Source: Rhodotorula mucilaginosa
Lineage: Eukaryota; Basidiomycota; Microbotryomycetes; Sporidiobolales; Sporidiobolaceae
DNA length: 64,000 nucleotides
Direction of reading: 5' to 3'
NCBI GenBank assembly: GCA_034406715.1
Contig: CP137871.1
Coordinates: 806,001-870,000, forward strand
This document shows positions 35,560-45,417 of this stretch, piece by piece. The number at the start of each line of letters is the position of its first letter. The first letter of the stretch is position 1. Both the position numbers and the translations under genes were made by a program. Below the pieces are notes generated by a model, which was given only the letters and a program-made list of their open reading frames with translations, had not been told where the DNA came from and did no database searches.

Positions 35560-36810
35560 TCAATTCGCTGCTGCGCGGTCGCTAGAACCAAAAAAAACTT
35601 GAAAGACGAACCGCGGAGGCAGCAGCGGTTCCATGTACTCAGCCTGTTCCCGACCTTTCGAGTTTCTTTCATGCTCGAGTGAACCGCGAGTCCGAGTCTC
35701 GAGATCGCCAAGTTGTCGATGAATCCGACGGAAAGATGCGTGGCTCAGTGAAGCTCCGTTCTCTGGGGAACTCCCGTGCGATTGCCAGGCTCCGCTGGGG
35801 GTGGGAAAGACGTCCAGGAGCCAGCCTAGTGCGCGACGAGATTCGAGTAATCCTCCGTGAGGCGCTGAAGCGTCGAGGATGTCGATACGTCGTCCTGCTG
35901 GTAGACTCCTAAGCAGCTCCGGGAACGCATCGAATCTTGACGGCGTGCGGAAAGCGTACGTCCGGATTGATGGGAAGTGCTGAGGGAGCGCAGCAAGCGC
36001 GCGGGTGTTACGCGACGTGACGTAGACATGGCGAACCGGAAGGAGTGCCCACTTGACGGCGCTGAGCTGTGCCGGGCGCGTCGATTCGTCGAGATCGAAC
36101 GCGACGGTGCGGAGCGAGTCGGACGCGGTCGTCGCGGACAGGATCCATTGAAGATGTGTGCCACTCACACCTGACGTCGAAAAGATTCCGCAGGAGACGA
36201 GTCGACAGACCGGTGGTGTCAGGCCGCGCAAGGCGGAGGGCGACCCGCGCAGGCCGCGCACGCCGAGATGCTCGAGCTGAGGCAGGTCTTGCAGGATCAT
36301 GCCGAGAGTGTACAGGTTCAGTCGGCGCGCCGGATCGCTGTCTCCGGAGTCGGATGGAGGAGAGGACAGGACGAGAGTGTGCAGGTGGGAAAGTCGAGCC
36401 GCGAACCCGAATTGGCGTCGTCTCAAAGTACTCAGGTCCAGTTCGCGCAGAACGAGCGTGCCGGACTGACTCAGGTGGGTGCAAAGCCTCACGAGCGTAT
36501 CGGCGTCCAGTGCGGTTGACTTCATGTGTCCTCGTCGTTGCCGTCTCGACGGCGGTGATGCCCTCGTGCGCATCCGCTCAGCTTCCAGAACGAGGAGTTT
36601 GACACGTCGAGCAGCGTCTGGGTTTGCTGCTATGATCTGCTCGAACTTGGAAGCTGCGTTGGCGGAGCTCAGCCGTACGTGCCGAAGGTGGACGGCCAGA
36701 GCGAACCGCCTCGAGACGAGCGCAAGGGCGACGACGGAGCGCGGAGGGGATTCAAGAATCGCATAGTCGAGGATTCGCTCGAGGTATTCATCGGGCAGTT
36801 CTGTCAGCAT
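35560..36810 (-). CDS. F-box-like protein with leucine-rich region
   Basis: One uninterrupted frame of 416 codons, unusual here where most genes have introns. The N-terminus has the F-box helices (LTELPDEYLERILDYAI, then VVALALVSRRFALAVHLRHV). A leucine-rich stretch follows: LRELDLSTL, LSHLHTLVLSSPP, LPQLEHLGVRGL. This matches the F-box/LRR architecture found in large numbers in basidiomycetes; its likely role is to choose a substrate for an SCF ubiquitin ligase. The C-terminal 60 residues are polar and may be mis-ended if a late intron exists. It is divergent from SMP3, with 124 bp between starts. No close named orthologue is recognised. Confidence 0.65.
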   Translation of the reverse strand: MLTELPDEYLERILDYAILESPPRSVVALALVSRRFALAVHLRHVRLSSANAASKFEQIIAANPDAARRVKLLVLEAERMRTRASPPSRRQRRGHMKSTALDADTLVRLCTHLSQSGTLVLRELDLSTLRRRQFGFAARLSHLHTLVLSSPPSDSGDSDPARRLNLYTLGMILQDLPQLEHLGVRGLRGSPSALRGLTPPVCRLVSCGIFSTSGVSGTHLQWILSATTASDSLRTVAFDLDESTRPAQLSAVKWALLPVRHVYVTSRNTRALAALPQHFPSIRTYAFRTPSRFDAFPELLRSLPAGRRIDILDASAPHGGLLESRRALGWLLDVFPTPSGAWQSHGSSPENGASLSHASFRRIHRQLGDLETRTRGSLEHERNSKGREQAEYMEPLLPPRFVFQVFFGSSDRAAAN

Positions 36811-36934
36811 GAGCGGTTGCTGTATGCAGGAAGTATCGAAAGAGAGAAAGGCGATCGGTCTCTCAACCTTTCGCTCCTTTTCCGTACGCCGACCCTCGGA
36901 ATGCCGGCTGGCCAGAGCAGAGCACTCACATAGA
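36811..36934. promoter_or_regulatory. Short bidirectional promoter, F-box / SMP3
   Basis: 124 bp between two outward-facing ATG codons. Confidence 0.45.
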
Positions 36935-39109
36935 ATGGTTCGATCGTCCCGGCAACGCTTCGCTCTCGTCTACACGGCGCTCGCGCTGGTCCGCATCCTC
37001 ATCGCCTTCACGTCGACGTCCATCATCCACCCCGACGAGCACTTCCAGAACCCCGAAATCGCAGCAGATGCAGTCTTTGAATACGATACAAGCCTGGGCG
37101 GAGACGGACCGCTACGTACTTGGGAATGGCATGGACCGACACCGGCTCGGAGCATCGTCCCTGTCTTTGGATCGACCGGGCTCGCTTTCTGCATCGTCCG
37201 AATGCTGTGCGGCGACCGTGAGACTCGGATGCTGGCCGCTTCTTCTGCTAAATCTTTACCGTGCTGAGCTGCCTTGCTGTGCAGAGCCGTCCGCAAGGGT
37301 CCTCTTCGCCGCCGAACGCTCCGTCATGCTGCTCCTGACCTTCTCCATGGGCAAGCTGGTGTTCCGCTAGCTTCATTATGGAAAGGGGGGCAGACACTCA
37401 CTGTACTTGCCACCGCTCACAGATTGGCTCGTCTGGCGCACTTCGCGGTCGCACCGCCCGACTTTGCTCCTCTTTGCAACTTCCCCCATCACCTTGACCT
37501 TCCTCCTCCGACCTTTCTCCAACAGCCTCGAGACCGTTTGCCTCGCCCTCCTTCTCTATCAGACATCCTGTCTCGAGAGGTATCGGAGAGAGGGCAAGGG
37601 TCTCGTGCTCGTTGGCGCTATCGTCGCGTTCGGGTGCTTCGTGCGCGTGACGTTCGTCTCGTTCGCGTTGCCGGCCTGCATATATATCCTCAGGCTCGCC
37701 GATACATTTCGGACCAGGTGCGTACTCCGCAGTTGTTTCAGCTTGTCGTCCTCAGCTGGAAGACTGAGAATTGGCGAGTTCAGAGGTCGCATAAAGGCTG
37801 ACTAACCTCGCTGTGACCTCTTTGCAGGCGCTTTCCAGTCGTCCTCCTTCGCCGCCTATCGTCGATGGCCCTCGGCGCTGCAGCTGCGAGTCTTGCCTGC
37901 GTCGCGATCGACACATGGTATTTCCATCGCGACACTTCGGCCGAAGCCGCGTCGCCGTGGCTCGTTCTCACGCCGCTCAATCTCCTGCGGTACAACCTCG
38001 CGTCCGAGAACCTCAAAGAGCATGGCCTCCATCCGAGATACCTTCATCTTCTCGTCAACTGGCCCATGCTCTTCGGAGTCGGAATCGTCGCCGTCGGGAC
38101 TGCAATCAGTTCGGCCTGGAAACAGCGGAAAGCCCGTCATACCCGACCTCAGAGCGATTCCACGTCGCGTAAGTCTTATAGCCCAGTGCTCGAATGTGAA
38201 CGCGCTGACACGGCTGGCTGCAGTGTATCTTTGGACGCTCGCGCTGCCGACCCTTGCACTCTCGGTCCAGCCGCACCAAGAGCCGCGATTCCTAATTCCC
38301 CTCCTCATCCCTTTGGTCTTGATCGCCGGACGTTCAGCCCTCGTAAGCGATAAGAACGGACCATCTCAGAAACGCCGGGTCTTCTGGGTAAGCCTCGCTG
38401 AGGTTTTGCACGCGCGAGGTCTTTCTCGTTCTGACTCTCTTCCCACGACGGCCCCCGCAGGCTCTCTGGATTATTCACTCTGTCCTCTTTACGGCCCTCT
38501 TTGGCTTCTTGCACCAAGGAGGGCTGATCCCTGCCCTCTTCGAGCTGAACTCGAGTTTGCGCCGGACGTCCGACGGTCAGCTCGGAGCTCTTCGAGAGGT
38601 CGATCTGGTGTTTTGGCGGACTTTCATGCCGCCTCGGCATCTTCTGCTCCCGCTCTCGCTGGGTGAGTACGCTTCTTCCCTCTCTCCTGGGCGTCTGTGC
38701 GACTGGCTGATGTACTCGACCCTCGATAGGAGAGGCGCCGATCGTGCGCGTCGCAGATCTCGCCGGTGGGGAGCAGCTCGAGCTGTACCAGACTCTCGCG
38801 CTCCTGAATGCAAACGCTTCGGACGCACTCAGCCAAGGCCGCGTCATCCTTGTCGCCCCGGCCTACTCGCCAGGGATCGCCGAGCTGGCTTGTTCGGCCG
38901 AACGATCCGCCGCTGCCGTCGCTACTCTGAAGAGGTCAATATGCATCGATCCCTTGTGGCCGCAGAGACCAAGCTTCGGCTTACATGTCGATATGGATCG
39001 ACTGGATCAGCTGGTACGAGGTGGAGTCGGACGAAGCGGCGTCGGAGTTTGGGTCGTCAAGCCAGAATTTTCGGAGGAGGCAGTACACCTTGAGACAGAC
39101 ACTGGTTAG
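36935..39109 (+). CDS. SMP3: GPI mannosyltransferase 4 (SMP3/PIG-Z)
   Basis: A multi-exon gene (about seven exons) for an ER membrane protein of about 600 residues. The GT22 catalytic motif HPDEHFQNPE lies near residue 33 in the first luminal loop after the first membrane span (FALVYTALALVRILIAF). TWEW and a PxRS motif follow. Several hydrophobic spans lie in the middle, and the late signature HQEPRFLIPLLIPLVLI is shared by PIG-B, PIG-Z and ALG9/12. The TSIIHPDEHFQ form points to Smp3, which adds the fourth, side-branch mannose to the GPI core using dolichol-phosphate-mannose. In fungi this mannose is needed before ethanolamine-phosphate transfer, so the gene is normally essential. The start MVRSSRQRFALV is the ATG nearest the shared promoter. 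The exact middle exon joins were not all checked. Confidence 0.85.
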
Positions 39110-39264
39110 CGTTCGGCCGCTGTTAACGGCAATGTACGACTGTCACAGAGTCGGTCCTGATAGGAAGGGTCAGCTGACCTACAAAGCACGGCCCCTTTCG
39201 AACTTTGCAAGCCCTCATCGTCCGCGGACAGCCCGCTTTTGGCTCTTTCCTTTCTCCTCACCAC

Positions 39265-40341
39265 ATGCTCTCTCGCTTGACCTCCTTGCTGCCGAGCAGC
39301 GGAGTCATGTCGCGTTCGGACTCTCCTGCTAGTACGGTCCGCGGGTCCGACTCGGCGGCGGCGGACGAAGCCGCCCGCGAAGGCTTCCTCGCGGGTGCTC
39401 TCTCGAGGCTCGGCTTGACCTCGCCTGCTCCCGCCAATCAGGATGCCGAGCCCGCGCGCCCGTCTGGTCCTCAGGAAGAAAACACGAGTGCGCCCCCTCC
39501 CGGCAAGAGCCGCGAGCAGAAGAGGATGGAGAACAAGCGTCGCAATCAGAGGAGGAAGGAGGCCAGCTGCAGGCGTCGCCGCCGGGAGGAAGAGGCGAAA
39601 AAGGCGCAACAACAACAGCAACAGGCGACCCACGTCAACGCAGCTGATCCGGTCGACCCTCTGGGCTCTTGGACCTCCCTCTCCGGCGCTTCCATCGACT
39701 GGTCGGAAGATGCGACCAGTGTGTTTGGATCCGAGGTCACCGTCAGCCTTCTCAGCCGCGACGACGCCGTCTCTTACGCGAGCTCGATCGTACTCGCCTC
39801 GCTGTCTCCTGGAGGCTCGACAATCCCGTTCTCCAAGCGCTCCACCGCCGACAAGCTGGCGTTCTATCAGTCGCTTATTCTGCAGTTCAGTACGTTCGCC
39901 ATTCTTCACCGGGAAAGGACGGGAGCTTGACCTCTCAGGACGAGCCTACAGACCTCGCATCACAGAGTTGCCTTCCCGGTTCCATCACCAAGTGCGAAAA
40001 GGTCCTGCGCACTATCAAAATTGCAATCGGGGAGTACTTCGATGTGGTCAAGCGCGGCGGGAATGTCGCCACCGAGGTCCCTCGCGTGAGTTCGGCGTGC
40101 TTGCGTCAGGTCAATGACCCACTGCTGACTTCTTGAGGCAGTACAAGAACGTTGCTCAGCTTCGCGCGGCGCTGGGCGGAAGAAAAAACAAAAAGTGAGT
40201 GCTCTGCCTTGATTCGCTTTCGCGCTTCTTTACGGTCGTTGGTACTGATGGCTGCCACCGCGCAGACGCGTGCCTCGCAAGCTCGTCAAATCTCAGCTCC
40301 TCGCCGTCTTCTTGGTTACCCTGACTCCTCGCTTCTACTAA
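39265..40341 (+). CDS. Unknown protein, tandem paralogue A
   Basis: Four exons. The first ends ...LILQF, followed by NLASQSCLPGSITKCEK, YKNVAQLRAALGG and VPRKLVKSQLLAVF, with the stop at 40341. The N-terminal half is disordered, then very basic (KSREQKRMENKRRNQRRK, CRRRRREEEAKK) with a short Gln run; it resembles a bZIP basic region but has no leucine zipper. The C-terminal 100 residues are helical: KLAFYQSLILQF, ITKCEKVLRTIKIAIGEY, VVKRGGNVATEVPRY. I do not know a named family. From memory, small basidiomycete hypothetical proteins with a SLIIELGLA...LP...NIREY pattern look similar, but that is unverified. A second ATG at 39307 is also possible. The next gene downstream is its close paralogue. 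Confidence 0.7.
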
Positions 40342-40597
40342 ATCGCGCCGTGATCAGGGCTTGGTGTCATGTGGCTTGGGAGCGGACAGGCTTGTAAATC
40401 CTTCAGTCAACGGTTTCCTCTTCTAGCCCTGGATATCCCCAACCAACTCCGCATAGGCACCACCCTGACGGGCAGGGGGGCAGTAGCTCCTTTTTGCCGG
40501 CACGGGCCAAATCCGCGGACACCCCGCCTCGGGTCTCACCTGGCCTGAGCCTGACTCTGCTCGCTTTGGCTTCCCATTTATCCGTGGTCGCACCGGA

Positions 40598-41580
40598 ATG
40601 TCGCCTCCGGACTCACCTGCTAGCTCTGACCGTGAACCCGACTCGGGCGAGGAGAACGCGGCTCGAGACCTTGCGGGCGCTTTGGAGAGGGTCGGCTTGA
40701 ACCCAGATGCTTCTGCTGGCGACGGTACCGACTCGGAGGACTCGTCTGGCTCTGATCAAGGTGAGCTTAGCGCGCCGCATCTTGCAAAGAGGCCGCAAGC
40801 GGAGGAGAGATGAGGTCGAACGTTGTCGCCGGGTGAAGGCCGAGGCTACCAAGGGGCGCAGGGGGACCGAAGCTGCGCATCGCTCAAGTTACTGACTTAC
40901 TGACTGTGGGAATCAAAAGGTAGTACCGTCGACTCGTCCGAGGACGGCGACAGTGGGTCCGGACGTAGCAGACGTAGCAGCCTTCTCAGCGACGACGATG
41001 CCGGCGCCTACGCGAGGACGGTCATACTCGCCACGATATCCCGTGGAAATCCGACGAGTCCGCCCTCCACGTCTTCGAGATACAACAAACTCGCCTTCTA
41101 CCAATCGTTGATCCTGCAGTTCGGTAGGTTCGTCTCTGTGTTCCTCCAGAAGAAGACAAGACTTCTGATTCTTTCCGACTCGCTCACAGGCCTCGCATCA
41201 GAGGGCGGCCTTCCGGATTCCATCGTCAAGTGCAAGACAATCTTGCGAACCATCCATATCACCATACGCGAGTACCTTGAAGTCGTGAGACGCGGCGGTA
41301 ATGTTGCCACAGAAGTTCCTCGGGTGAGACTGGTCTCTTTTCTGGGCACGGCGCCTCCAGCTGACCCCCAATGCAGTACAGCAGCGTAGCTAAGCTTCGC
41401 GCCGCTCTGTGTGGCAACAAGAGCAACAAGTACGTTGTCCTGTGATCATTCCCGTGCTCAATTTCCTGACGAGGTCGCGACCGTGGGCCGGTTCCGTCGT
41501 GCAGGCTTGTCCCTCGCGCATTGGCAAAGTCGCAGCTGCTGACCGTCTTCATGATAGACGTGTACTTCGGCCCTCGCTGA
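40598..41580 (+). CDS. Unknown protein, tandem paralogue B
   Basis: Exons restore the same C-terminal domain as paralogue A: YNKLAFYQSLILQF|GLASEGGLPDS, IVKCKTILRTIHITIREY, VVRRGGNVATEVPRY, SVAKLRAALCGN and VPRALAKSQLLTVF, ending TGA at 41580. About 60 percent of these roughly 100 residues match A, and three introns sit at the same codon and phase. The N-terminus starts similarly (PDSPAS, ...AARDLAGALERVGL versus AAREGFLAGALSRLGL), but B lacks the long basic region. It has an extra intron after SGSDQ and an acidic Ser/Asp segment instead. The pair arose by tandem duplication, with later divergence of the N-terminal half. Function is unknown. Confidence 0.7.
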
Positions 41581-42073
41581 AAATACATGCGATATCACTG
41601 TTCTCCATTGTGCGTTTCCGCTTTGATCCGCTCTGGTGAGAATGAAAAAGCGCGTCTTTCACATCTCGAAACGCCAGAATATTTCGACTCGACGTACCTT
41701 ATACGTCTGCGCGAGTCGGTAGTTGTCAGTGCTCTGTAGACCGAACGCTCTCGTCCGTACATTGTGTGTCGTCTCACGCCAGTCAATCAAGTCAAGTCAA
41801 GCTTGCGAAGGCTTTTTCTCCTCTCCGCACTTTTTGCCTCCTGCGGCCGATCGGTGATGTGTCCGGTTTTCATCGCGCGATGACGCAGTTGCACAGAATC
41901 GTGTCGAGCTGCTCGTCCTCGCTGTTGTCTTTGCTCTTTCCCTCTCTTTCTATTCAAACTCAGTCCCAAGACCTTGCACGCCTTCACTCGTGCGTACCCT
42001 TTCTCCTTATAGCACCCGACCCGTTGCCTCGAGACGGCCACGGCGCCCTTCCCCTCGTCTGCGCCAGGAGATT
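41581..42073. other. Spacer upstream of a small hydrophilic-protein gene
   Basis: About 490 bp with no convincing ORF. Pyrimidine-rich tracts near 41920-42010 suggest a strong promoter or 5' leader of the next gene. Confidence 0.35.
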
Positions 42074-42798
42074 ATGTCGGATGCTCACGCCGTCACCGTC
42101 TTGCAGATCCCAACCAAACCACCACCTCCCTCTACAACAAACAGTGCGTGTATCCCAGTGCGTTCACGTAGTACAGGAGAGCCCTCGCACTGACGTCTCA
42201 ATTTAAACCTCTTTCCCTTTCGCTGCGCGTCATCGCCTTTCGTCGCCTCGTCCACCCTTCGTCTGCCTCGCCAACAGTGTCGACCATTGCCAAGACCGAG
42301 GCTCACGCCGGTGCCGGCGACGCTGGTGAGGGCTACCAGGCCCCGCAGGGCGGCCCCCGCTTCGAGGAGGGCAAGGAGAACAGCCACAAGGCGCTCGACT
42401 CGACCGACGAGCGGAGCATTGCCAACCGCGTGAGTGTTTGTCCTCGTAGCTCCATAGTCTGTTCGACTTTGCTGACGATGTCTCCTCCATTCCTCCTCGT
42501 GTCCCGTCCCTCACTCGGATTCCGGCGTCTACGCCATCTCCGCCCTCGTAACGAACAGCTCGCCGCTGCCGAGAAGGCTGACAAGGAGGACGAGAACGCG
42601 GGCAACGCCTACGCCGGTGTTGGTGCCGCCGAGGCTCACGGCAACAAGCCGTCCCGGGGAGCCCAGATCGACGCTGAAGTCCGTCTCCGTTTCTCCGTCT
42701 CTCTGTTTCTCATGTCAGTGCGCTGACCTCGCTGTGCTCTCTCGCCCGTTCAGCTTCAGAAGGAGGAGGAGGAGCTCCTTGCCAAGAAGGACAAGTAA
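42074..42798 (+). CDS. Small hydrophilic protein of unknown function
   Basis: Four exons restore one frame. MSDAHAVTVLQIP ... STTN joins MSTIAKTEAHAGAGDAGEG, then SHKALDSTDERSIANR|LAAAEKADKEDEN, GNKPSRGAQIDAE|LQKEEEELLAKKDK. The product is about 120 residues, Gly/Ala/Glu/Lys-rich, without hydrophobic segments. It should be mostly unfolded or helical, like small stress or LEA-like proteins. The block GNKPSRGAQIDAELQKEEEELL has the look of a conserved motif, and I believe similar ends occur in other fungal hypothetical proteins, but I cannot name the family. Pyrimidine tracts upstream hint at strong expression. The last donor is GTCCGT. Confidence 0.65.
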
Positions 42799-43259
42799 TC
42801 GCACCGCTTAATCAGGACGAGCCGTCTCCGGAGCTCCGACATGCCAGGATGCATGACGAGCGGTTTGGACTCGCCACACTATGTTCGAGTAGTTCCGATG
42901 TCGTATATAGCACGCACCGCAAAAGCACATGACGTATACCAGCATCCGCTTATGTTCCGAGGCCGAGCGAGCTGCCTGGAGCTGCCGACATGCAAGGCCG
43001 ACCGAGAAAAGCCTGATTCTGAAGAGAGGAAGCGAATCTTCTCCATATAAGAGAACGAATCTGCCTATTGCGCTTCTCCAGCGTGCTCCTTGGACTGGAT
43101 GGGACAGAAATGGTGCTCGAGCGCAATGGCTATGCCGCTACGATGGAAAATTTTCTCGTTCTGACCTGCAGCCTGATCTGCAAGCGACGCGTTCATGCGC
43201 TCAGCTCCGTCTCTCCCACTCGCATACGATCTGCTGGATCGAGCGACTAAACCAACACG
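42799..43259. other. Spacer upstream of the PMI gene
   Basis: About 460 bp holding the 3' UTR of the small-protein gene and the promoter of the isomerase gene. Nothing else seen. Confidence 0.4.
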
Positions 43260-45182
43260 ATGACAGTATCTCCCGTGTTCGAGCTGGTGCGCTGCATTCC
43301 GCTCTATAGCTGCGCGACACGACACGACGCGAGATGGCTCGTCCCGATCGGAAATCCATCCGAGTCGGCTCACTACAGCACTCGCCCCTCACTGCGGACA
43401 GGTCTGCGGCGCACAGAGCTATGATTGGGGCAAGCTCGGCAAGGTACGTCAGCCAGAGCTCTCTCTACGCTGACCGGACGCGAGGAGCTGACGAAGTCTT
43501 GTCGCCGTCATGCAACAATCGTCTTGCAGAACGGATCCAAGGTCTCGCACTTTGCGCAGGGGCTGCCAGACTTTGAGTACGACGAAGAGAAGCCGTACGC
43601 AGAGGTACGGTGCACTCCAAGCTCCTTCCCAAGAGGTGCCATCGAATTGACTGCTCGACCGCGTGCGGCACGTTTTCGCCCGCCGCCTGCAGCTCTGGAT
43701 GGGAACGCACCCGTCCTGCCCTTCAAAGCTGCTCAGTTCCGGCGAAGACCTGAAAGCCTACGTCAAGGCACACCCGGAACTCCTCGGCGACAAGGTCGTC
43801 GAGAAGTTTGGCGACGACCTGCCGTTCCTCTTCAAGGTGCGCCTCGCTTCTGGGAAAAGAGTCTCCCTTTTGCCCAAGCTGATGGGCCGTCAAACATGGC
43901 TCGACAGGTCCTTGCGATCCGCAAGGCCCTCTCTATCCAGGCGCACCCGGACAAGAAGCTTGCTCAGAAATTGCACGCGGAAAGGCCGGATGTCTACAAG
44001 GGTGAGCGTTCAGTCTGTCGTGCGCATCTCATCGAGCCGACTTAACTGACTTTATCGACTGCTCCTGTCTCACAAGACCCGAACCACAAGGTACGCTTCG
44101 TGCGCGGAGCTTCCGGCGACGGTGAAAAGCCAACTCACGAGATTTTCCGCGCAGCCCGAAATGGCCGTCGCGCTCACCGACTTTTCCGGCTTCTGCGGTT
44201 TCCGTCCGCCATCCGAGATCGCATCGTTCCTCGACCAGGTGCCCGAGTTTGCTGCAGTCGTCGGCTCTTCGGTCGCCGACTCGTTCAAGTCCAAGTTTCT
44301 GTCCGGATCGCCGTCAGAAGAGGAGAAGAAGGCCGGCCTGAAGGAGGTCTTTGAGCCCCTCATGAAGGCGGACGACAAGTTGGTACAAGAGCAGGCGGCC
44401 AAGCTCGTCAAGCGTGTCGAAAGTGACGGCGCCGGCTTTGACAAGGTCGAGCGCGAGCTCATCGAGACTTTGCACGGCGACTTTGAGGGCGACGTCGGCA
44501 TCTTCTGCACCTTTGTGCTCAACATTGTGCACCTCAAGCCGGGCGAAGCAGCTTTCCTGAAAGCGGACGAGCCGCACGCTTACTTGGACGGCGGTGCGTA
44601 CCTTTGATCAGGGCGGTGCAGCCACACGCTTGCCTCACCAGTGCTGACAGCCTCGCACCTCTGCGCAACAGACATCATGGAATGCATGGCTACTTCCGGT
44701 AACGCTGCTTTCTGCGCTATTAACTCCCTCTGTGCCCGACTGTGCTCATCATAACGGACTACTTTCGTGCAGACAACGTCGTCCGAGCCGGCCTTACCCC
44801 GAAGCTGCGCGACGTCCCGACTCTCGTCTCGATGCTCACCTACACGTCGTCCCCTCCGTCTGAGCAAATCATGGACCCGGTCGGATTCCGCTCAACGCAG
44901 CACACGACCCTGTACGACCCGCCCATTGACGAGTTCTCGGTCCTCCTGACCGATCTCAAGGACGGCGAGACCGAGTCGTTCGACGCGATCGATGGCCCGA
45001 GCATCCTCATCTTTACCCAACTCGAAGGCGGCAAGGGCTCGGCGGCGAGCCTCAAGTCGTCGCAGGGAGAGGAGAAGGTCACGCGCGAGGGTCAGGTCTT
45101 TTTCATCGGAGCGGGAGAGAAGGTCGAGATTGCGGCGCAGGGCGGCCGCGTCGTCTCGTACCGAGCTTTCGTGGAGGCGTGA
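43260..45182 (+). CDS. PMI40: Mannose-6-phosphate isomerase, type I
   Basis: A multi-exon gene beginning with a 27-nt exon (MTVSPVFEL) and a 42-nt exon (VCGAQSYDWGKLGK, 43402-43443); LWMGTHPS and later exons follow. Zinc ligands of the type I fold are present: Gln and His in IQAHPDKKL, Glu in NHKPEMAVAL, and His in ADEPHAYLDGD. The cupin core continues with NVVRAGLTPKLRDV, the family signature close to the active site. The enzyme interconverts fructose-6-phosphate and mannose-6-phosphate in the cytosol and supplies GDP-mannose for glycoproteins, cell wall and GPI anchors. The very short exons 1-2 are supported by frame and by the conserved FELVCGAQSYDWGK reading. The C-terminal part (ESFDAIDGPSILIF) is as expected. 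It has no functional link to its neighbours. Confidence 0.93.
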
Positions 45183-45417
45183 AGGTGCGCGGCTCGCTTG
45201 TAACAGAGCGGGCCAACCCGACGGCCGTATATCTAGACCTGGCTTCTCGAATGGACACTCTTTATATTCCTCGCGGAATCTCTCGGAGAATGTTGCATGG
45301 CTGCGGCAGTCATCACAAGCCAGGAGTTAAGGACACGAGGAACCAAGCGTGTCCATTGCGAGTTCTACTGCAACCGGCGCGGCGTGAAGATCTGCCTCTT
45401 GCGCTTTTCCACTTTGC

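Noticed and set aside
36935-36950. tRNA-like GGTTCGA string at the SMP3 start
   Set aside because: It resembles a T-loop, but no acceptor, D or anticodon arms surround it; it is the SMP3 start codon region. A similar string near 54976 also failed.
39307-39700. Paralogue A as a bZIP transcription factor
   Set aside because: The basic region resembles bZIP, but no leucine heptads follow and the conserved part is a different C-terminal domain.
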